Assembly (NCBI RefSeq): GCF_007005445.1
Contig: NZ_CP041387.1
Span: forward strand, 4,231,501-4,295,500
Direction of reading: 5' to 3'
DNA length: 64,000 nucleotides
Source of the DNA: Rhodopseudomonas palustris
GTDB lineage: Bacteria > Pseudomonadota > Alphaproteobacteria > Rhizobiales > Xanthobacteraceae
Below the pieces are notes generated by a model. That model did no database searches. It was not told the DNA's origin and worked only from the letters and a program-made list of their open reading frames with translations. Position 1 is the first letter of the stretch. Every line of letters begins with the position of its first letter. The translations under genes and the position numbers were made by a program. Shown here piece by piece: positions 36,452 through 45,419 of the stretch.

Positions 36452-36481
36452 GTGAGAGCGGCGGACGTCCGCCGCTCTCAC
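36452..36481. terminator. perfect 30-bp palindrome between convergent genes, probable bidirectional terminator
   Basis: GTGAGAGCGGCGGAC followed directly by its exact complement, 15 bases each side, with no loop in the DNA. It lies between ctpA and the aidB-like gene. There is no T tract, so if it ends transcription it is not a classical intrinsic terminator. Confidence 0.7.
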
Positions 36482-36494
36482 CCGGCATCGACGA

Positions 36495-38162
36495 TCACCG
36501 CGGCCGGGCGCGGTCGATGATCGCGGCGAAATTCATCCCCTTGGGCAGCGCGCCGTAATGATGCGCGCCGCGCTGCGCCAGACGTGATGCGCAATACGCT
36601 TCGGTGACCTCGTCCGGCGCGTGCCGGATCAGCACGCTGGCCTGCAGCCCGGTCGCGAGACGGTCGACCAGATCGCGGGCGCGTTCCTCGAAGTCCGATG
36701 CATCGCGCATGTCGTCCTTCAGCGCCGCGATGTGGCGGTCGAACGCGACGTCGGCGCCCTTGGCCTGCTCGACCTCGGCGAAATACGCCTCGAGCGTCTC
36801 CGGCGTGCGGGTCATCGCCCGCAGCACGTCGAGGCACTGCACGTTGCCGGAGCCTTCCCAGATCGCATTGACCGGACTTTCGCGGAAGTGACGCGGCATC
36901 GGCCCATCCTCCATCACGCCGGAACCACCGATGCATTCCATCGCCTCGGCAGTGAGACCGGGCGTGCGCTTGCAGATCCAGTACTTCCCGATCGCCGACC
37001 CGATCCGGATCAAGTGCGCCTCGTGCTCGTCGCCGCGGTGATCGAGCGCGCGGGCGATCCGCATCGTCAGCGCCAGCGCCGCCTCGGTTTCGAGAGCAAG
37101 ATCCGCCAGCACGTTCTGCATGATCGGCTGATCGATCAGCAGCCGACCGAAAGCCTTGCGCTGCCGGCAATGGTCGATCGCCTGCGACAGTGCCGCCCGC
37201 ATGATCGCCGACGAGCCGATCATACAATCGAACCGGGTCATCGCCACCATCTCGATGATGGTGGCGACGCCGCGGCCTTCCGGCCCGATCATCCAGCCGA
37301 GCGCGCCGCGCAGTTCGGTCTCGCTGGAGGCGTTGGAGGCGTTGCCCATCTTCTTTTTGAGCCGCAGCACCTGCAGCGGGTTCTTGGTGCCGTCCGGTTT
37401 CCAGCGCGGCACCAGGAAGCACGACAACCCGCCCGGCGCCTGCGCCAGCACCAGAAAGGCATCGCACATCGGCGCCGAGACGAAGAATTTGTGGCCGACC
37501 AATTCGTACTCGCCGCCGGGGCCGCCGGCGCCGATCGGGATCGCCCGGGTGGTGTTGGCGCGAACGTCCGAACCGCCCTGCTTCTCGGTCATCGCCATGC
37601 CGATGGTGATGCCCTGCTTCTGCTCGGCCGGCACGTTGCGCGCATCGTAGCTGCGCGCCAGAATCTTCGGCAGCCACTGTTTGGCGACGTCGGGTTGCAG
37701 GCTTATGCACGGCACCGCCGCGAACGTCATGCTGATCGGGCAACCGTGGCCGGCCTCGATCTGGCTGTGCAGATAGAACCGCGCGGCGCGGGCGACGTGC
37801 GCACCCTTGCGCGGATCGGTCCACGGCGAGGAATGCAAGCCCTGCTCGATCGAGGTCTGCATCAGCCGGTGATAGGCGGGGTGGAAGCGAACCAGATCGG
37901 TGCGGCGGCCGTAGCGATCATGGGTGTCGAATTCCGGCAGATGCCGGTTGGCGAGCGCGCCGAGTTCGAGATAGTCGGCGGTACCGATCCGGGCGCCGAA
38001 ATCGGCGATATCGTTGGCGGCCCATCCGGCGCCCTCGCGCGTCACCGCCTCGACCAATGGCCGGTCGGCGCTGAACAGATTGTAGTCGGCGAGTTCGACC
38101 GGCTGGTTGATCACCTCATGGGTGACGGCGCCGTAGCTGTCGGCGATGGCGGCGTTGAGCAA
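36495..38162 (-). CDS. aidB: acyl-CoA dehydrogenase family protein, AidB-like
   Basis: A 555-residue flavoprotein of the AidB branch: MTEKQGGSDVRANTT, the ECIGGSGVMEDGPMPR motif and NAIWEGSGN with the catalytic-position Glu. AidB of E. coli binds DNA and is part of the response to alkylation; true substrate of this group is unsettled. The start is TTG, chosen because GGGAGG stands exactly 7 bases upstream (38175-38170) and no ATG fits. Divergent from a TetR regulator, which is its likely controller. Confidence 0.85.
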   Translation of the reverse strand: MLNAAIADSYGAVTHEVINQPVELADYNLFSADRPLVEAVTREGAGWAANDIADFGARIGTADYLELGALANRHLPEFDTHDRYGRRTDLVRFHPAYHRLMQTSIEQGLHSSPWTDPRKGAHVARAARFYLHSQIEAGHGCPISMTFAAVPCISLQPDVAKQWLPKILARSYDARNVPAEQKQGITIGMAMTEKQGGSDVRANTTRAIPIGAGGPGGEYELVGHKFFVSAPMCDAFLVLAQAPGGLSCFLVPRWKPDGTKNPLQVLRLKKKMGNASNASSETELRGALGWMIGPEGRGVATIIEMVAMTRFDCMIGSSAIMRAALSQAIDHCRQRKAFGRLLIDQPIMQNVLADLALETEAALALTMRIARALDHRGDEHEAHLIRIGSAIGKYWICKRTPGLTAEAMECIGGSGVMEDGPMPRHFRESPVNAIWEGSGNVQCLDVLRAMTRTPETLEAYFAEVEQAKGADVAFDRHIAALKDDMRDASDFEERARDLVDRLATGLQASVLIRHAPDEVTEAYCASRLAQRGAHHYGALPKGMNFAAIIDRARPR

Positions 38163-38192
38163 TTTCAGTCCTCCCGGAGCGGCGCCTGTGGC

Positions 38193-38226
38193 GCTTGCGA
38201 TGGTTCAGGAGGCATCATAGGCAAGC
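38193..38226. promoter_or_regulatory. inverted repeat, possible TetR operator and tetR promoter
   Basis: GCTTGC (38193-38198) and GCAAGC (38221-38226) flank 22 bp in the 95-bp divergent region between the aidB-like and tetR genes; GATG/CATC extends the symmetry loosely. A -35/-10-like pair for tetR (CTTGCG at 38194, 16 bp, CATAGG at 38216) falls inside the same segment, so a repressor bound there would block it. Inference only. Confidence 0.35.
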
Positions 38227-38257
38227 TGCATCGGGCAGGTGTTCGGATTGGGCCTGG

Positions 38258-38947
38258 ATGGCGAAGCGCGCGGAAACTCCAGCAAAATCACGGCGAAGGC
38301 CGGTGCAGCCGCGCTCGCACGAAACCTCGCGGGCGATCCGCGACGCATTTGTTCGGCTTCTCGACGAAAAGCCGTTCAGTGAGGTGACGATCCGCGAGAT
38401 CGTGCTGGTCGCCGGCGTCGGGCTCGGCACCTTTTACGAATATTTCTCCAGCAAGGACGAGCTGGCACGCGCCTGCGTGCATCTGCGGACCAAGGATCTG
38501 TTGCTGGCGCTGCGCCGCCGCCGCACCGCGCTCGGCAGCTACGACCTCGCCACCGGCGTCAGGGCTGCGATAACCGCGCAGGCCGAAATCTATGCGCAAG
38601 CGCCGCGCGAATGGATGCAGCATTTCATGCTGGAACGGCACAAGAGCGAGCGCAGCCACTATCTCGAGGCCTATGACCTGTTCCTGAAGGAATGGGAGGC
38701 GCTGCTCGAAGACGCCTCCGACTGGCCGGCCGACCGCTCCGCCGCCGACGCCGCCCTGCCGGTTTTCACACTGCTGTACGGCATGTTCGCCCACGCCTTG
38801 ATCCGTGGCATGCCGCCGGCGGGATTCGGCGCGTTGCGCGACGAACTGGTGCGAACCACACTTGCTTGCCTCGCAGCCCCGATGCGGGCCCGGGCGGAGG
38901 CCGGCGCGAAAGAACCCGACAATCGCCGCCCCCTCGGCAGGCGCTAG
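38258..38947 (+). CDS. TetR/AcrR-family regulator
   Basis: A 229-residue regulator with an N-terminal helix-turn-helix (about 25-75; FSEVTIREIVLVAGVGLGTFYEYFSSKDEL in parts: FSEVTIREIV, LVAGVGLGTFY, EYFSSKDEL) and a ligand-binding C-terminal domain. Start ATG gives MAKRAETPAKS, favoured over an upstream in-frame ATG because the extra N-terminus is unlike TetR proteins. Divergent from the aidB-like gene. Confidence 0.88.
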   Translation: MAKRAETPAKSRRRPVQPRSHETSRAIRDAFVRLLDEKPFSEVTIREIVLVAGVGLGTFYEYFSSKDELARACVHLRTKDLLLALRRRRTALGSYDLATGVRAAITAQAEIYAQAPREWMQHFMLERHKSERSHYLEAYDLFLKEWEALLEDASDWPADRSAADAALPVFTLLYGMFAHALIRGMPPAGFGALRDELVRTTLACLAAPMRARAEAGAKEPDNRRPLGRR

Positions 38948-39091
38948 CTCATCCTCAACTTTCGGTATCGCCGTCATCACGGCGAGACGATGCGGACGGT
39001 AAAGCGGGCCAACGATCGAAATCGCCTCGACCGCCCTTTGACGCGCGGACAGGATCGGCCACATTCGGCGTGTGGCCAGGAGGACGCCCCG

Positions 39092-39985
39092 ATGAGCACG
39101 ACCGCCGATGGCAAACGTACTGCGCTGGTCACCGGCGCCAATTCTGGCCTCGGCAAGGCGATCGTCAGCGCGCTGGCGGCGGACGGCCTGCGCGTCGGTC
39201 TGGTGGCGCGCGACCGCAGCCGCGGCGAAGCGGCGCTGGCCGAAATTCGTGCAGCGACCGGCAATGGCGACCTGCATCTGTTCGTCGCCGACCTCGCCGA
39301 TCAGGTCTCGGTCCGGGCGCTGGCCCAGGCGGTGCACGATCGGTTCGACCGGCTGCATCTGCTCCTCAACAACGCCGGCACCGCCTTCCCGGAGCGGCGG
39401 CTGAGCCCGCAGGGCATCGAATGCGCGCTCGCGGTCAATCACCTCGCCCCGTTTCTGCTGACCAATCTGCTGATCGACCTGATCAAAGCCAGTGCACCGG
39501 CGCGGATCGTCAATGTCGGCACCCGGATCGAGGCCGCGATCGATTTCGACGACCTCGCCTGGGACAAGCGGCCCTACGGCATGATGAAGGGCTACGGCCA
39601 GTCCAAGCTGGGCAACCTGCACTTCACCTTCGAGCTGGCGCGTCGCCTCGAAGGCAGCGGCGTCACCGTCAATTGCGTGTTCCCGGGCGTCTTCAAGTCC
39701 AATCTCGGCGGCACCGACGGCGCCCAGGGCCTGTTCTGGAAGCTGCTGATCAAGCTCGGCGGCTGGGCGATTCCGACGGCCGAGAGCGCTGCCCGGCGCG
39801 TGCTGTATCTGGCGAACGCCCCGGAGCTGGCGGGCGTGAGCGGAAAGTATTTCGCCGACCGCAAGACGATTCCCGCGCCGGCGCAGGCGCGCGACCCGGA
39901 GGCGAACCGGCGACTATGGGCGATCAGCGAGCGGATGACCGGGCTGGCGCAGTCACAAGCCAGCATTGGCGGCGAGGCACCGTGA
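39092..39985 (+). CDS. short-chain dehydrogenase/reductase
   Basis: A 297-residue SDR of the retinol-dehydrogenase-like branch: TGANSGLG NAD(P)-binding loop, NNAG, and the YGQSK active-site Tyr-Lys. AGGAGG lies nine bases before the ATG (39092), which fixes the start. Substrate unknown. The stop overlaps the ChrA-type transporter start by four bases (GTGA). Confidence 0.88.
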   Translation: MSTTADGKRTALVTGANSGLGKAIVSALAADGLRVGLVARDRSRGEAALAEIRAATGNGDLHLFVADLADQVSVRALAQAVHDRFDRLHLLLNNAGTAFPERRLSPQGIECALAVNHLAPFLLTNLLIDLIKASAPARIVNVGTRIEAAIDFDDLAWDKRPYGMMKGYGQSKLGNLHFTFELARRLEGSGVTVNCVFPGVFKSNLGGTDGAQGLFWKLLIKLGGWAIPTAESAARRVLYLANAPELAGVSGKYFADRKTIPAPAQARDPEANRRLWAISERMTGLAQSQASIGGEAP

Positions 39986-41205
39986 CGACACAGACCGAGC
40001 CATCGACCGTGGAGCGCCCGAGCGGCGGCACGCCCCTTGAAGTGCTGCAGGTCTTCTCCAGGCTCGGGCTCACCTGCTTCGGCGGCCCGATCGCGCATCT
40101 CGGCTATTTCCGCGACGAGTTCGTGGTGCGACGCCGCTGGATCGACGAGCAGGCCTATGCCGACCTGGTCGGGCTGTGCCAGTTTCTGCCCGGTCCCGCC
40201 AGCAGCCAGGTCGGCTTCGCGCTCGGGCTGCAGCGCGCCGGCTATCTCGGTGCGCTGGCGGCATGGGCCGGCTTCACGCTGCCGTCGGCGACCGCCCTGG
40301 TGCTGTTCGCCTATGGGGCCGCGGCGCTCGACGGTCCGATCGGCGCCGGCCTGCTGCACGGATTGAAGCTGACGGCGGTGGCAATCGTCGCCCAGGCGGT
40401 GTGGGGGATGTCGCGGCAGCTCTGTCCGGATCGCCAGCGCGCCACGATCGCGGTGGCGGCGGCGCTGGTGGTGCTGCTCAGCTCGGAACCGATGGCCCAG
40501 CTCGGGGCGATCGCGCTGGGCGGGCTCGCCGGCCTCGTATGGTGCCGCAGCGATGCGCTGCAGCGTTTCGGCGACGTCGGCGCGCGGGTGTCGCGGCCGG
40601 CCGGCATCGCCGCGCTGCTCGGCTTCGTGGTGCTGCTGCTCGGCCTACCGCTGCTCGGATCAATCACCGGCTCTTCGATCATTGCGGCGTTCGATGCGTT
40701 CTATCGTGCGGGCGCGTTGGTGTTCGGCGGCGGCCATGTGGTGCTGCCGCTGCTGCGCGATGGCTTCGTCGGACCGGGATGGGTCAGCGACGACGCGTTC
40801 CTGGCCGGCTACGGCGCGGCCCAGGCGGTGCCGGGACCGCTGTTCAGCTTCGCGGCCTATCTGGGCGCAATCGCCGCGCCTGCGTCAGGGCTGACAGGCG
40901 CCGCGATCGGCCTGATCGGCATCTTTCTGCCTGGGTTCCTGATCCTGCTCGGCGTTCTGCCGTTCTGGCACGGGCTGCGGCACTATCCGGCCGCGCAGGC
41001 GATGATGCGCGGCGTCAATGCCGCGGTGGTCGGACTGCTCGGCGCCGCGCTGTACAACCCGGTGTGGACCAGCACGATTCACGGCACCGCCGACGTCGCG
41101 ATCGCGCTGACCGGCTTTGCGCTGCTGACGATCTGGCGCGCCCCGCCGCTGCTGGTAGTAGCGTTCAGCGCGGCGGCGGGGGTGACCGGCGCACTGCTGC
41201 GCTAA
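39982..41205 (+). CDS. chrA: chromate transporter-family protein (two-domain ChrA)
   Basis: A 407-residue membrane protein with two CHR repeats: FSRLGLTCFGGPIAHLGYF ... GLCQFLPGP in the first half and RAGALVFGGGHVVLPLL ... AAQAVPGP in the second. ChrA expels chromate; members may act on other oxyanions. GTG start, coupled to the SDR gene. No chrB regulator is visible. Confidence 0.9.
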   Translation: MTTQTEPSTVERPSGGTPLEVLQVFSRLGLTCFGGPIAHLGYFRDEFVVRRRWIDEQAYADLVGLCQFLPGPASSQVGFALGLQRAGYLGALAAWAGFTLPSATALVLFAYGAAALDGPIGAGLLHGLKLTAVAIVAQAVWGMSRQLCPDRQRATIAVAAALVVLLSSEPMAQLGAIALGGLAGLVWCRSDALQRFGDVGARVSRPAGIAALLGFVVLLLGLPLLGSITGSSIIAAFDAFYRAGALVFGGGHVVLPLLRDGFVGPGWVSDDAFLAGYGAAQAVPGPLFSFAAYLGAIAAPASGLTGAAIGLIGIFLPGFLILLGVLPFWHGLRHYPAAQAMMRGVNAAVVGLLGAALYNPVWTSTIHGTADVAIALTGFALLTIWRAPPLLVVAFSAAAGVTGALLR

Positions 41206-41385
41206 GAACGAGATCGTGGCGCGCGCGGATTTGCCTCGGGAACGCGACGCCGCATTTGCGAGTCCTTCGTTGACCGGAGCGGCGTTCAGCCGGTCGGCCG
41301 GGCGAAGGAGGCAAAAGCAATGCGGAGCAGCCAAGGACGTGCGTACAACCGCTTGGCCGGCACGCTGTTATGCGGGCTCTGAGTG

Positions 41386-42636
41386 ATGGCGTCCGAGGTG
41401 CGGCGCCCTTCGGTCGTGGCGATCGGTGCCGGCTTCGGCGGCCTTGAAGCGGTGCGCGCGCTGGCGCACGCCGAGGTCAATATCACATTGATCGACCGCA
41501 GGAATCATCATTGTTTCCAGCCGCTGTTGTATCAGGTCGCGACCGCGGCCCTGTCACCGGCGGACGTCGCCTGGCCGATCCGGTCGCTCCTGTCCGATCA
41601 GGACAACGTCACCGTGCTGATGGCCGAGGTCGAGGGCGTGGACGTCGAGAGCAAGCGGGTCTTGACCCGCAATGGTCCGACGGTGCCGTTCGACTATCTT
41701 GTCGTCGCCGCAGGCGTGAACAGCTCCTACTTCGGCCATCCCGAGTGGGCTGCGGTCGCCCCTGGTCTGAAGACGATCGAAGACGCGACGCGAATCCGGA
41801 CGCAGATCCTGACCTGTTTCGAGCAGGCCGAATGCGCCGATAACGACACCGCGCGGCGCAGCGCGATGACCTTCGTGGTCGTCGGCGGCGGGCCGACCGG
41901 GGTCGAACTCGCCGGCTCGATCGCCGACATCGCTCACAATGTGCTGGCGCGCGACTTTCGCCGGATCAATCCACGCGCCGCCGGAATCGTGCTGATCGAG
42001 GCCGGTGAACGAATGTTGCCGACGTTCGATGCCCAGCTCTCCGACTATGCGGCGAGATCGCTGCGGCGGATGGGTGTCGAAGTGCTGACCGGGGTGTCGG
42101 TGGCCGACTGCGCCCGTGACGCGGTGACGCTGTCCGACGGGCGCCGGATCGAGACCGGCTGCATGTTGTGGGCGGCAGGCGTGCGCGCGACGCCGGCCGC
42201 AGAGTGGCTGGCGGCGGATGCCGACCGCTCCGGGCGGCTGATCGTCGATGAATTCCTGCGGGTGCCGTCGCACCGCAACGTGTTCGCGATCGGCGATATC
42301 GCCGCGGCGCAGAGCGATGGACAACCGGTTCCGGGCCTCGCTCCCGCCGCCAAGCAGATGGGCCGATTCGTCGGCGCATTGATCGCCGCCGAGACCGCCG
42401 GGAGAGCGGTCGAAAAGCCGTTCGTGTATCGTCACCAGGGCGACCTCGCCACCATCGGGCGGAAATCCGCCGTGGTGTCGGTTCGCGGACTGAAGCTCAA
42501 GGGCTTTCCCGGCTGGATGTTCTGGGGCCTCGTTCACGTCTACTTCATGATGGGGGGCCGCAACCGGATTGCCGTCCTGGCGAACTGGATGTGGGAGTAC
42601 ATGACCTACCAGCGCGGCGCACGACTGATTTCGTGA
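41386..42636 (+). CDS. ndh: type II NADH:quinone oxidoreductase
   Basis: A 416-residue FAD protein with two dinucleotide-binding sites (IGAGFGGLEA near the start and VVGGGPTGVE in the middle) and NDH-2 features such as NHHCFQPLLYQVATAALSP and GDIAAAQ. A C-terminal hydrophobic/amphipathic part fits membrane attachment. Oxidises NADH with no proton pumping. A GTG three bases upstream (41383) is an alternative start. Confidence 0.92.
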   Translation: MASEVRRPSVVAIGAGFGGLEAVRALAHAEVNITLIDRRNHHCFQPLLYQVATAALSPADVAWPIRSLLSDQDNVTVLMAEVEGVDVESKRVLTRNGPTVPFDYLVVAAGVNSSYFGHPEWAAVAPGLKTIEDATRIRTQILTCFEQAECADNDTARRSAMTFVVVGGGPTGVELAGSIADIAHNVLARDFRRINPRAAGIVLIEAGERMLPTFDAQLSDYAARSLRRMGVEVLTGVSVADCARDAVTLSDGRRIETGCMLWAAGVRATPAAEWLAADADRSGRLIVDEFLRVPSHRNVFAIGDIAAAQSDGQPVPGLAPAAKQMGRFVGALIAAETAGRAVEKPFVYRHQGDLATIGRKSAVVSVRGLKLKGFPGWMFWGLVHVYFMMGGRNRIAVLANWMWEYMTYQRGARLIS

Positions 42637-42854
42637 CGCACGCCGCGGCGGCAACGACCTGCCGGGTCCGTGCCTGGCTTCCGCAGCCTTCGCCAGCACG
42701 GCATGGGGCAGGGACAGGAACGGCCGTCCCTTCCGCCGATCAACCTTGGACAGCCTCGTTCAGCACGAGAAATCGATATCCAGGCAACGACCGACGCCGC
42801 CGGAGCGGCGCAGCCACCATCAACCCGGACCATGGGCGTTCTCATCCTCGAGAC

Positions 42855-42871
42855 GCCCGGCTCGGCCGGGC
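42855..42871. terminator. short hairpin between convergent ndh and tex
   Basis: GCCCGGC-TCG-GCCGGGC, a 7-bp perfect stem with a 3-nt loop and a weak T-containing tail (CTGCTCTTGG). It lies in the otherwise gene-free 257-bp stretch 42637-42893, where I see no other feature. Confidence 0.45.
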
Positions 42872-42893
42872 TGCTCTTGGATCGAAAGCGCGC

Positions 42894-45230
42894 TCACCGC
42901 CCCTTGCTGCGGCCCTTCTCCGCGGCCTTGGCCAGCGCCGCCGCGAACGCGCCGCCGCCGCTCGGAGCTTCCTGCTTCGGCTTGTAGCGGTCGACCAGCT
43001 TGGCGCTGGCACCGCCGCCGCCACCGCCGGTGCGGCGTTCGCCGGGGGCCGGGATCGGGTCGGACATCCGCAGCGTCAGGCCGATGCGGTTACGCGGCAC
43101 GTCGACCTCGAGCACCTTGACCTTTACCACCTGGCCCGGCTTCACCACTTCGCGCGGATCGTTGATGCGGCGCTCCGACATCGCCGAGATGTGGATCAGG
43201 CCGTCCTGATGCACGCCGATGTCGGCGAAGGCGCCGAACGCCGCGACGTTGGTAATCGTCGCTTCCAGGATCATGCCGGGCTTCAGATCGGTGATCTTCT
43301 CGACCCCTTCCTGGAAGGTCGCGGTCTTGAACTCGGGGCGTGGGTCGCGGCCGGGCTTTTCCAGCTCCTTCAGGATGTCGCTGACGGTCGGGATACCGAA
43401 CTTCTCGTCCGCAAACGCCTGGGGCTTCAGCCCCTGCAGCACCTTGGTCTGGCCGATCAGCGCCTTGATGTCGCTCTTGGTGGCGGCCAGGATCTTCTTG
43501 ACGATCGGATAGGATTCCGGATGCACGCCGGAGGCGTCGAGCGGGTTGTCGCCATCGCGAATCCGAAGGAAGCCGGCACACTGCTCGAACGCCTTCGGCC
43601 CCAGCCGCGGCACTTCCTTCAGCTTGTCGCGGCTCGGGAACGGACCGTTGGCGTCGCGATGCGCCACGATGTTGGTCGCCAGCGTCTCGCCGATACCCGA
43701 CACCCGGGCGAGCAGCGGCGCCGACGCGGTGTTGAGATCGACGCCGACCGCGTTCACGCAGTCTTCGACCGTGGCGTCCAGCGCACGCGCCAGCGCGTGC
43801 TGATTGAGGTCGTGCTGATACTGGCCGACGCCGATCGACTGCGGCGGCACCTTCACCAGTTCGCCGAGCGGATCCTGCAGCCGCCGCGCGATCGACACCG
43901 CGCCGCGGATCGAGACGTCGAGATCGGGGAATTCCTTGGAGGCGAATTCCGAGGCCGAGTACACCGACGCGCCGGCCTCCGACACGATCGCCTTGGTCAG
44001 CTTCAGATCGGGCTTGGCCTTCATCAGATCGGCGACCAGTTTTTCGGTTTCGCGCGAGGCGGTGCCGTTGCCGATCGCCACCAGCTCGATGCGGTGCTTC
44101 ACGCAGAGCTGCGCCAGCGTCAGCATGCTCTCGTTCCATTTGCGCGCCGGCTCGTGCGGATAGATCGTGGCGTGGTCGACCAGCTTGCCGGTACGGTCGA
44201 TCACCGCGACCTTGACGCCGGTGCGGTAGCCCGGATCGAGCCCTAGCGTGGCGCGGCCGCCGGCCGGCGCGGCGAGCAACAGATCGCGCAGATTCGCCGC
44301 GAACACCCGCACCGCCTCGACCTCGGCCTGCTGCCACAGCCGCATCCGCATATCGAGCGCCAGCGCCGTCTTGATCCGCGTCCGCCATGCCCAGCGCACG
44401 CAGTCTGACAGGAAGCCGTCGGCCGGCCGACCCTTGCGGGAAATGCCGAAGGTGGCGGCGATGCGGCTCTCGTACTGCGTCGGCTCCTTCGACTCCGGAT
44501 CTTCGCCGTCGCCGAAATCGAGGCTGAGCACCTCTTCCTTCTCGCCGCGCAGCAGCGCCAGAATACGGTGCGACGGCAACTTCTCGTAGGGCTCGGAGAA
44601 GTCGAAGTAATCGGCGAATTTGGCGCCCGCGGCATTCTTGCCCTCGCGCACGCTCGCCTTCAGAGCGCCGCGACTCCACATCGCTTCACGAAGCGAGCCG
44701 GTGAGATCGGCGTGTTCGGAGAAGCGCTCGACCAGGATGGCGCGGGCACCTTCGAGTGCGGCCTTGATGTCGGCTACCGGATGCTCGCCATCGGTCTTCA
44801 CATAGGCCGCCGCCTCGGCCTGCGGATCCTTGTCGGGGTTCTGCAGCAGGAGGTCGGCGAGCGGTTCGAGCCCGGCCTCGCGCGCGATCTGCGCCTTGGT
44901 CCGGCGCTTCTCCTTGAACGGCAGATAGATGTCCTCGAGCCGCGCCTTGCTGTCGGCCTTCAGCAGCGCCGCTTCCAGCTCCGGCGTCATCTTGCCCTGC
45001 TGCTTGATGCTGTCGATGATCGCGGTTCGGCGCGCTTCCATCTCACGCAAGTAACGCAGCCGCTCTTCGAGCGTGCGAAGCTGGGCGTCGTCGAGCATGC
45101 CGGTCGCCTCTTTGCGGTAGCGGGCGATGAACGGCACGGTCGATCCACCGTCGAGCAGGTCGATGGCGGCCTGGACCTGCTGCTCACGGACGGCGAGTTC
45201 GGATGCGATGACGGACGCGATGTTCGGCAC
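42894..45230 (-). CDS. tex: RNA-binding transcription accessory protein Tex
   Basis: A 778-residue Tex protein: N-terminal helical HtH-like domain (VREQQVQAAIDLLDGGSTVPFIARYRKE in parts: VREQQVQAAIDLL, DGGSTVPFIARYRKE), YqgF/RuvC-like domain (LGLDPGYRTGVKVAVI), helix-hairpin-helix (LARVSGIGETLATNIV), and an S1 RNA-binding domain (GAFADIGVHQDGLIHIS). The start is GTG giving MPNIASVIASELAVRE; a longer upstream frame is not protein-like. Low-complexity Gly/Ser/Lys tail. Confidence 0.94.
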   Translation of the reverse strand: MPNIASVIASELAVREQQVQAAIDLLDGGSTVPFIARYRKEATGMLDDAQLRTLEERLRYLREMEARRTAIIDSIKQQGKMTPELEAALLKADSKARLEDIYLPFKEKRRTKAQIAREAGLEPLADLLLQNPDKDPQAEAAAYVKTDGEHPVADIKAALEGARAILVERFSEHADLTGSLREAMWSRGALKASVREGKNAAGAKFADYFDFSEPYEKLPSHRILALLRGEKEEVLSLDFGDGEDPESKEPTQYESRIAATFGISRKGRPADGFLSDCVRWAWRTRIKTALALDMRMRLWQQAEVEAVRVFAANLRDLLLAAPAGGRATLGLDPGYRTGVKVAVIDRTGKLVDHATIYPHEPARKWNESMLTLAQLCVKHRIELVAIGNGTASRETEKLVADLMKAKPDLKLTKAIVSEAGASVYSASEFASKEFPDLDVSIRGAVSIARRLQDPLGELVKVPPQSIGVGQYQHDLNQHALARALDATVEDCVNAVGVDLNTASAPLLARVSGIGETLATNIVAHRDANGPFPSRDKLKEVPRLGPKAFEQCAGFLRIRDGDNPLDASGVHPESYPIVKKILAATKSDIKALIGQTKVLQGLKPQAFADEKFGIPTVSDILKELEKPGRDPRPEFKTATFQEGVEKITDLKPGMILEATITNVAAFGAFADIGVHQDGLIHISAMSERRINDPREVVKPGQVVKVKVLEVDVPRNRIGLTLRMSDPIPAPGERRTGGGGGGASAKLVDRYKPKQEAPSGGGAFAAALAKAAEKGRSKGR

Positions 45231-45419
45231 TGGGAGTCTCTTTGGCAGATTCGAAGGAGGGGACTCGGCCACGGCGGCGCGGCGAATCGAAGGCAACCTA
45301 CGCGATCTTGCGGCCGAGATGCAGCACGCATGACCGGCCGGAGGACCACGTGTGCATAACCCCCGGAGCACGGCACCGGACCAAATCGATTCGTCGTGTT
45401 CCCTGTTGAAAACGCCGGT

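Noticed and set aside
36621..38387. 588-codon plus-strand frame opposite the aidB-like gene
   Set aside because: Same antisense effect; the aidB-like protein carries conserved motifs throughout.
38692..39981. N-terminal extension of the ChrA-type frame back to 38692
   Set aside because: Overlaps the tetR and SDR genes in another frame; the ChrA domain starts only after 39982 where a GTGA overlap exists.
42606..42845. Small frames in the ndh/tex gap
   Set aside because: Low-complexity translations with no ribosome site and partial overlap with ndh on the opposite strand.
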